The translations under genes and the position numbers were made by a program. The notes under the pieces are model-generated. The model was given only the letters and a program-made list of their open reading frames with translations. It was not told the DNA's origin and searched no databases. From NCBI GenBank assembly GCA_903920925.1, contig CAIXOA010000110.1, positions 1 to 5,515 of the forward strand: a stretch of DNA of 5,515 nt, given 5' to 3'. Below, piece by piece: positions 1 to 5,515 of the stretch (position 1 is the first letter of the stretch; each line of letters opens with the position of its first letter). Source of the stretch: an uncultured Microcaldota archaeon. Lineage in GTDB: Archaea; Micrarchaeota; Micrarchaeia; Anstonellales; Bilamarchaeaceae.

Positions 1-1
1 A

Positions 2-2076
<2,075 letters not shown>

Positions 2077-2083
2077 CTCAATA

Positions 2084-2088
2084 CCCCC
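2084..2088 (-). promoter_or_regulatory. Ribosome binding site of thrS (G5 run)
   Basis: On the minus strand GGGGG is followed by 7 nt and then the ATG at 2076. It supports this start over the upstream in-frame ATG at 2127. It can pair with the CCUCC core of the 16S rRNA tail if one G-U wobble is allowed. Confidence 0.6.
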
Positions 2089-2093
2089 TATAT

Positions 2094-2109
2094 TGTAACC
2101 ATGGTTACA
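2094..2109. promoter_or_regulatory. 16-bp perfect palindrome upstream of thrS, candidate operator
   Basis: TGTAACCATGGTTACA reads the same on both strands. It lies 18-33 bp upstream of the thrS ATG. A weak TATA-like stretch (minus strand CCATATGG, about 2114-2121) lies just upstream. If that is the promoter, transcription would start near 2093 and the palindrome would cover the bases just before the start, a common place for an archaeal repressor site. Palindrome: seen. Operator role: inference. It could instead act as an RNA hairpin, though without a loop it would fold poorly. Confidence 0.4.
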
Positions 2110-2176
2110 TGAACCATATGGTCGCACCCGTTGCCCCTTTCACCATATCCAAACATGCAGGCAGTCATATGGTTCA
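2110..2176. repeat. Inverted repeat with 11-bp arms filling the secD-thrS gap
   Basis: The arms TGAACCATATG (2110-2120) and CATATGGTTCA (2166-2176) are perfect inverted copies separated by 45 bp. The right arm begins right after the secD TAG stop (and supplies a second in-frame stop, TGA). The left arm abuts the 16-bp palindrome at 2094-2109, with which it shares the half-site ATGGTT(A)CA. In a secD-thrS transcript the arms could close a large loop. A further partial copy (ATATGGTG, minus strand, about 2141-2148) lies inside. The 2077-2176 gap holds no gene. Confidence 0.55.
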
Positions 2177-3823
2177 CTAGTCCCCAACCCCCTCTATTAT
2201 CGCCGCATACGCCGGCCTGGATATCAACAATCCCAAAAGCGCACCGAGTATTGTCGAAATGGCGAACCCGATGATCTCGACCATTCCCGAGAAAAGCAGC
2301 GGGACCATCGCGAACACCGCCACCGTAACCGTGGTCGTAACAATCTCGAACGCCCTCCCCAGCTTCTCGTCCTTTGTCCCCTCCTTTTTCAGCAGCTCGT
2401 CCGTAATCACGATCTGCGAGTCCACCCCGACCCCGATCGCCGCTATAATCCCCGCCATTCCTGCAAGGTCAATCGTGAACGACCCAATCACGGAGAGAAG
2501 TATCACCATCTCCGATATGCTTATCGCGATAATCGGCAGCAATATGCTCGTCTTCCTGTACCTTATTGAGATAAAGAGGGATATCGCAACAAGCGCCAAT
2601 CCCAGCCCGATTATGCTCATCCTGAGGAACTCTTCGCCCAGAGGAGCGGGAATAATGGTCTTCGAGCCTATAGAGATCTGCACAGGAAGCGCCCCTCCTT
2701 TCAAGATGGACTCTATTTTCCTCTCATTATCGTAGGCATTCTGCGTCTTCACACTGCCCGTCCCCTCTGCAACACCCCCGATCTGGTACCCATAATTCGG
2801 AATCCCGGTAGTGATGGAAGGGGAAAGGCTCGGGGAAGAAAGCAGCCCTACTGCCTGCCATTCCTCTATGATTATCCCCTGCACATTATTGGACATGAGG
2901 AATTTAGGCGCCATGTCCGCGTCATCCACGACCTGAAGCTGGAATCCCTTCGCCTCAAGCTGGCTCCCAATCTGCTCAGAAAGGTTTTTCGAGACAATCG
3001 CCTTCGTCCTGTTGGTCTTGGGCGTCAGGTTCCCCAAATCCCCGTTATAAATATTCAATTCTATGTCACCCCCGTCCAGCCTGAGGCACTCCTTCATCGC
3101 ATTCTTCATCCCCGTCTCATCCATCAGCGTGCTCTGGCCCTTCAGCTCCTGCCACGTGGCGACAACAACGGCGTCGTTCGGCCTGTCCAGATACATGTAA
3201 ATGGGATAATTCGCCTTTCCTTCCACAATATCGGCGAAATGCTCCGCCCCCTCCCTGTTCACGGAGAACGAGACCGCCCAGTCCTCCCCGCGCAAAGCCG
3301 CCGGGGACACCATGCTGATGGTCCCGGGGAGTATGTAGTCCCCCCTCATCGCCTCCTTCCCGTCCACTATCCCGCTGTAAACCCCCTGCCTCGCCAGCAC
3401 GTCCTCCACGGCTTTTATGAAGGCCGGGTCCGAGCTCGGCACCTCCACGTTTATCTGTGTCTCCCCAACCGCCCTCACCTTCACTTCCGTGAGCCCGAAA
3501 GCGGACGCCCTCTTCTTTATGGTGGTCACCATCTCATCCATCATGGTGGAAGACGCGGGCGATTCCAAAACTACCGGAATCCTCGTCCCCCCGCTGAAGT
3601 CAATCCCGAACTTCAGCCCGTTCAGCCCCATGTTGAACAATGCAAGGAGGATGATTGCACCCAGGCACATCATCTTCAGCTCCCTCCCGTGCCAGAAGTG
3701 CGACAATGCGCCGAAAACCACCAGCGCAAGCATCAGGAAGAGCCCTGCAAACAAGGGGTATAAGTAAATCACTGCGGCAAACAGCAGGACCAGCGCAGCC
3801 AGAATCTTCTTCCCGTCTATCAT
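2177..3823 (-). CDS. secD: Protein-export membrane protein SecD, archaeal type
   Basis: An integral membrane protein (548 residues, RND-like fold) that acts with SecF beside the Sec translocon to help secreted proteins across the cytoplasmic membrane. Seen: FGIDFSGGT at 72-80, the conserved opening of the first extracytoplasmic domain; a large extracytoplasmic region from about 80 to 400 ending in GGALPVQISIGSKTIIPAPL (376-395); then five hydrophobic segments from about 402 to 545, including AGIIAAIGVGVDSQIVITDE, whose Asp468 aligns with the conserved intramembrane Asp of bacterial SecD. The frame is open 115 codons further upstream, but that extension lies inside secF and looks non-natural. 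The chosen ATG overlaps the secF stop (ATGA) and follows GGGGGG at 5 nt spacing. Oddity: residues 5-42 add two hydrophobic stretches ahead of the usual first membrane helix (about 52-69). Met51 would be the start without that addition. It stops with TAG followed at once by in-frame TGA. Confidence 0.95.
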   Translation of the reverse strand: MIDGKKILAALVLLFAAVIYLYPLFAGLFLMLALVVFGALSHFWHGRELKMMCLGAIILLALFNMGLNGLKFGIDFSGGTRIPVVLESPASSTMMDEMVTTIKKRASAFGLTEVKVRAVGETQINVEVPSSDPAFIKAVEDVLARQGVYSGIVDGKEAMRGDYILPGTISMVSPAALRGEDWAVSFSVNREGAEHFADIVEGKANYPIYMYLDRPNDAVVVATWQELKGQSTLMDETGMKNAMKECLRLDGGDIELNIYNGDLGNLTPKTNRTKAIVSKNLSEQIGSQLEAKGFQLQVVDDADMAPKFLMSNNVQGIIIEEWQAVGLLSSPSLSPSITTGIPNYGYQIGGVAEGTGSVKTQNAYDNERKIESILKGGALPVQISIGSKTIIPAPLGEEFLRMSIIGLGLALVAISLFISIRYRKTSILLPIIAISISEMVILLSVIGSFTIDLAGMAGIIAAIGVGVDSQIVITDELLKKEGTKDEKLGRAFEIVTTTVTVAVFAMVPLLFSGMVEIIGFAISTILGALLGLLISRPAYAAIIEGVGD

Positions 3824-4914
3824 TTTTTCCCCCCGTGCATGTGCTCCCTGTAATAAAGCACCATCACCGCGTTCAGGCCCCAGGTCGCGAACACGTCTCC
3901 CACCAGCCCCGCCAGCGCCACAGCAGAAATCTCGTAATACACCGAAATATGCGTAATCATGGAAACCGCGAACAGCACCAGGAACGCCACCATAGCGGAG
4001 AAGCTCATGGTCATCCCGGTCTTCATCGCATCGAAAGCGTTCTCCCTCGGGTCGCCCCTCCTCTTCACCAGCCTCGTGGTCAGCAAGACATCCGTGTCCA
4101 GCGAGAACCCGATGAGCATCAGCAACGCCGCAAAGGAAGGCAGTGTGAGGGGTATCCCGAACAGGCACATCCCCCCCATTGCGATGATCACGTCGCTCGC
4201 GGCGCCCGTGAGCACCGCCAGGCTTGGCACAAACGTCCTGAAGAATATGAATACCAGTATTGTGCTCAGGATTGCCGAGAAAATTACCACGTTGAGCGCC
4301 TGCCCTATGAAGTGCTTGCTCAGCGCCGGGCTTACCGTGACCGCGGACTTGCTCGTGTACTGCACGTACTGGTCCACGACCGCCATCACCTGGCTCATCT
4401 GCAGGTCGCTCATCTTCAGGTAAGCGTCGTTGAACGCCGTCTTGAGTATATTCAGGTTGAGATATAATCTCGCTTCCGTGTTCGTGCCCGAAAGCACAAA
4501 CATCCTGTTCGCAATATCGTCCAGCTTGCCCCGCTCCGTTTCGTACTCCGCCTCCACGGACGAGTTCTGGTTCGCCTGCGCCTCAAGCCTCGCCACCTTG
4601 TCCAGCTGCGTGTTGAAATCCGATTTCAGCGCATCCGCCTCGTACATCTGCTCTGTTTGCGAGGCCTCTATCTCCATCTTCCTCCCGAGGTTGCTCTCGT
4701 ATAATTTCACGTTCGCGTCAAATCCCGCAGTCCGCAGTGCATCCTGCAGCGCAGCCGCATCCGGCTGGTTCGTCACTTCCAGGGTTATGAGCGTCCCTCC
4801 CCTGAAGTCCACCCCCATCTTCAGGTTCGGCAGAAGGTAGATTGACGCCGCTATCAGTATGAGCGGGAATATCAAAAGCAAGCGGTATTCCCCCTTGTAT
4901 ATATTAGGAATCAT
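3820..4914 (-). CDS. secF: Protein-export membrane protein SecF, archaeal type
   Basis: A membrane partner of SecD in the SecDF complex that assists Sec-dependent export (364 residues). Seen: N-terminal membrane helix at about 11-29, the SecF signature MGVDFRGGTL (33-42), an extracytoplasmic domain to about 200, then five hydrophobic segments (about 203-226, 229-250, 259-280, 302-321, 326-354). The segment LIGFSLDTDVLLTTRLVKRR (267-286) is the archaeal form of the bacterial GFSINDTVVVFDR region. The gene precedes secD and overlaps it by 4 bp, the archaeal secF-secD order. The ATG at 4914 follows GGGGGAG by 5 nt; an ATG 4 bases upstream is in another frame and stops after four codons. Oddity: archaeal SecF is usually nearer 280-300 residues; here a polar, helix-prone insert (about 85-140, rich in Glu, Gln and Ala with heptad-like spacing) lengthens the first extracytoplasmic domain. 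A TATA-like box 41-49 bp upstream suggests it heads the secF-secD operon. Confidence 0.95.
   Translation of the reverse strand: MIPNIYKGEYRLLLIFPLILIAASIYLLPNLKMGVDFRGGTLITLEVTNQPDAAALQDALRTAGFDANVKLYESNLGRKMEIEASQTEQMYEADALKSDFNTQLDKVARLEAQANQNSSVEAEYETERGKLDDIANRMFVLSGTNTEARLYLNLNILKTAFNDAYLKMSDLQMSQVMAVVDQYVQYTSKSAVTVSPALSKHFIGQALNVVIFSAILSTILVFIFFRTFVPSLAVLTGAASDVIIAMGGMCLFGIPLTLPSFAALLMLIGFSLDTDVLLTTRLVKRRGDPRENAFDAMKTGMTMSFSAMVAFLVLFAVSMITHISVYYEISAVALAGLVGDVFATWGLNAVMVLYYREHMHGGKK
3829..3834 (-). promoter_or_regulatory. Ribosome binding site of secD (G6 run) inside the secF 3' end
   Basis: The minus strand reads GGGGGGAAAAAATGA: a G6 run, five A residues, then the secD ATG, which overlaps the secF TGA. 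This favours initiation at 3823 and translational coupling to secF. Confidence 0.65.
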
Positions 4915-4919
4915 TCATT

Positions 4920-4926
4920 CTCCCCC
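4920..4926 (-). promoter_or_regulatory. Ribosome binding site of secF (GGGGGAG)
   Basis: GGGGGAG lies 5 nt before the secF ATG at 4914. Like the sites of secD and thrS it is built on an unbroken G run. Confidence 0.65.
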
Positions 4927-4954
4927 AAAAACCTGTTTGTATTGGCTGATAATG

Positions 4955-4963
4955 TTTATAAAA
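4955..4963 (-). promoter_or_regulatory. TATA-like box, probable promoter of secF-secD
   Basis: The minus strand reads TTTTATAAA, close to the archaeal TATA consensus, within GCCGTTTTATAAACATT. Transcription would start about 25 nt downstream, near 4930-4935, giving a leader of about 15-20 nt that still contains the GGGGGAG ribosome binding site. It is the best promoter candidate on this strand in the window. It lies in the 63-bp gap between the small gene's stop and the secF ATG. Confidence 0.55.
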
Positions 4964-4977
4964 CGGCTTTTGACCGC

Positions 4978-5142
4978 TCAGGGCCGTTCCTTCACGGCCT
5001 TTTTCATCTTCTCCAGCATTTTTTCGGTCAGTTTCCTGCATTGGCAATGCTTCCGGTGCTCGGTATGCCACCACAGCCTCTGCTCTGGCGTCGCATTCTT
5101 TGGCATCTTGTTCTGCAGATGCCACTCCCTGTTTATGCCCAT
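4978..5142 (-). CDS. Small conserved-looking His/Cys protein, function unknown (54 aa)
   Basis: The protein starts MGINREWHLQNKMPKNATPE and continues with WWHTEHRKHCQC (24-35) before a Lys-rich tail. The pattern EWH...MPKN.T..QR..WH.EH...C.CR is one I recall from small uncharacterised proteins of archaea and bacteria; this is from memory and not a search result. His26, His29, His32, Cys33 and Cys35 in a compact block suggest metal (zinc) binding, and the basic tail might contact nucleic acid; both are inference. The ATG at 5142 is the base immediately after the tRNA-Gly discriminator base, so there is no room for a ribosome binding site outside the tRNA. Met13 is a possible alternative start but would lose the EWH motif. 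The gene lies 63 bp upstream of secF on the same strand. A longer frame (4904-5188) overlapping it runs through the tRNA and is rejected. Confidence 0.7.
   Translation of the reverse strand: MGINREWHLQNKMPKNATPEQRLWWHTEHRKHCQCRKLTEKMLEKMKKAVKERP
4982..4999. repeat. GC-rich hairpin near the 3' end of the small gene
   Basis: GGCCGT and ACGGCC (6 bp) flank a 6-nt loop. Read on the plus strand it is followed by TTTTT (5000-5004), the shape of an intrinsic terminator, but no plus-strand gene is seen upstream. On the minus strand it lies within the last codons of the small gene and could mark or stabilise that transcript's 3' end. It may be coincidental within a Lys-rich coding stretch. Confidence 0.35.
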
Positions 5143-5213
5143 TGCGGCCGCCGGGATTTGAACCCGGGTCGTTGGCTTGGAAGGCCAAAATCCTACCGCT
5201 AGACTACGGCCGC
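5143..5213 (-). tRNA. tRNA-Gly, anticodon UCC
   Basis: A complete 71-nt cloverleaf can be drawn by hand on the minus strand: acceptor stem GCGGCCG/CGGCCGC (7 bp, all Watson-Crick), D arm GTCT-AGCGGTA-GGAT (with two G-U pairs), anticodon arm TTGGC-CTTCCAA-GCCAA with anticodon TCC (reads GGA and probably other GGN codons), 4-nt variable loop, T arm CCGGG-TTCAAAT-CCCGG, and discriminator A. There is no intron and CCA is not encoded, so it must be added by the CCA enzyme. The next base is the A of the ATG of the small gene. No convincing TATA box is seen 25-30 bp upstream; the nearest AT-rich stretch (TGATGTAAAAA on the minus strand) is too close and a poor match. Confidence 0.97.
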
Positions 5214-5336
5214 TCTCCTTTTTACATCACAATCCTCGCCACAGGCTCGGATTGTTCTGCCGTTGGGTTGCCTCGCTCGCGCCCCAGCGCTCGCTCGGCG
5301 CAAAAAGGAGCCCAAAAACCTCAAGCCCTTTCCTGC

Positions 5337-5344
5337 TTTATATC
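5337..5344 (+). promoter_or_regulatory. TATA-like box upstream of the gene at 5471
   Basis: TTTATATC resembles an archaeal TATA box on the plus strand. Transcription would start near 5365, giving a leader of about 105 nt before the ATG at 5471 that contains both inverted repeats listed below. A second candidate, TTTTTATT at 5403-5410, would start transcription near 5431. On the minus strand the same spot reads GATATAAA and could serve the tRNA with a long 5' leader. The choice is not decided by the sequence. The rest of the 5214-5470 gap shows no gene. Confidence 0.3.
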
Positions 5345-5379
5345 TCAACAGCAGCATTCCTAATATGCCCACAGAAGAA

Positions 5380-5410
5380 AATAAAAACCCCATCCAGTTT
5401 CGTTTTTATT
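5380..5410. repeat. AT-rich inverted repeat, 9-bp perfect arms
   Basis: AATAAAAAC (5380-5388) and GTTTTTATT (5402-5410) are exact inverted copies with 13 bp between. Each arm carries a T5ATT run on one strand, so they may be a pair of divergent TATA-like elements, or a bidirectional termination signal. On the minus strand the repeat continues into TTTTC, which also fits a terminator. Confidence 0.5.
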
Positions 5411-5431
5411 CCTAACCCCAGAAATCCATTC

Positions 5432-5455
5432 TGGCTCCGGCAGGGCCGGCAGCCA
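5432..5455 (+). promoter_or_regulatory. Stable GC-rich hairpin in the leader of the gene at 5471
   Basis: TGGCT-CCGGC pairs with GCCGG-(C)-AGCCA: ten base pairs, an AGG loop and one bulged C. It ends 15 nt before the ATG at 5471 and just before the likely ribosome binding site (AGGT, 5461-5464). There is no T run after it, so a terminator is unlikely. A role in controlling translation or RNA stability is inference; it matches no riboswitch that I can name. Confidence 0.5.
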
Positions 5456-5470
5456 CCCGAAGGTAATGAA

Positions 5471-5515
5471 ATGAAAGCAAAAGTTCTCTGCAACAAAACA
5501 AAGGAATGGGCAGTA
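5471..5515 (+). CDS. Start of an unidentified protein (3' end outside window)
   Basis: Fifteen codons are visible, MKAKVLCNKTKEWAV, open to the window edge. The ATG follows AGGT (5461-5464) with 6 nt spacing; an ATG at 5467 in another frame stops after two codons. The hairpin at 5432-5455 and TATA-like boxes upstream suggest that a transcript starts here. Too little is visible to name a family; the Cys at residue 7 and the Lys-rich start are the only features. Whether it is a real gene depends on sequence beyond the window. Confidence 0.55.
   Translation, partial: MKAKVLCNKTKEWAV

Noticed and set aside
2077..2127. In-frame 17-codon upstream extension of thrS to an ATG at 2127
   Set aside because: It runs through the palindrome cluster, has no ribosome binding site, and synthetases of this family begin at the MKELIIHAD-like sequence.
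3824..4168. 115-codon upstream extension of the secD frame
   Set aside because: It lies wholly inside secF, has a composition (many Gly, Arg, His, Asp) typical of a shadow frame, and the ATGA junction with a G6 ribosome binding site marks the true start.
4904..5188. 94-codon minus-strand frame across the tRNA, the small gene and the secF promoter
   Set aside because: It passes through most of the tRNA and the TATA-like box and has no recognisable protein features. The 54-codon frame in the same place has a clear motif pattern.
5143..5213. tRNA-Gly as an integration (attachment) site
   Set aside because: No integrase gene and no direct repeat of the tRNA 3' end are present in the window.
5229..5255. 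7-bp inverted repeat ACAATCC/GGATTGT upstream of the tRNA
   Set aside because: Short, with a 13-nt loop and no link to a promoter or processing signal; it may be chance.
5272..5301. Direct repeat CTCGCTCG at 5272 and 5290
   Set aside because: Only two short copies in a GC-rich stretch; not enough for a repeat array or a protein-binding site.
5199..5393. 64-codon minus-strand frame overlapping the 5' end of the tRNA gene
   Set aside because: It ends inside the tRNA, its second half is Arg/Ala-rich low-complexity sequence, and no ribosome binding site is seen.

Overview
This window is from an archaeal chromosome and holds mainly housekeeping genes. The archaeal assignment rests on four things: the threonyl-tRNA synthetase carries the archaeal N-terminal editing domain, secF precedes secD as in archaeal operons (bacteria have the reverse order), the SecD/SecF motifs are of archaeal type, and a TATA-like box sits upstream of secF. 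The tRNA gene has no encoded CCA. The lineage cannot be fixed from the sequence. A DPANN-type archaeon is possible, but that is a guess.

Layout, left to right. Positions 2-181 are the C-terminal end of an archaeal-type triosephosphate isomerase (+ strand). It runs tail-to-tail into thrS (- strand, 172-2076), and the two overlap by 10 bp. A 100-bp gap rich in inverted repeats (2077-2176) separates thrS from secD (- strand, 2177-3823). secD overlaps secF (- strand, 3820-4914) by an ATGA junction. Upstream of secF lie a short gap with a TATA-like box, a 54-residue His/Cys small protein gene (4978-5142, - strand) and tRNA-Gly(UCC) (5143-5213, - strand). The ATG of the small gene is the base immediately after the tRNA discriminator base. 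From 5214 to 5470 there is a 257-bp gap with several short inverted repeats. A new + strand gene starts at 5471 and runs off the end.

How the genes work together: SecF and SecD form the membrane complex that assists Sec-dependent export and are almost certainly one transcriptional unit with coupled translation. thrS follows on the same strand and may be co-transcribed or have its own promoter in the repeat-rich gap. tRNA-Gly and the small protein gene may share one transcript, in which tRNA 3' processing would free a leaderless mRNA. The three long minus-strand genes all have an unbroken G5-G6 run as ribosome binding site.

No defence system, mobile element, CRISPR array or gene cluster of unknown type was found. 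The most interesting points are the tRNA/small-gene junction, the palindrome cluster before thrS, the hairpins before the gene at 5471, and the lineage-specific additions to SecD and SecF.
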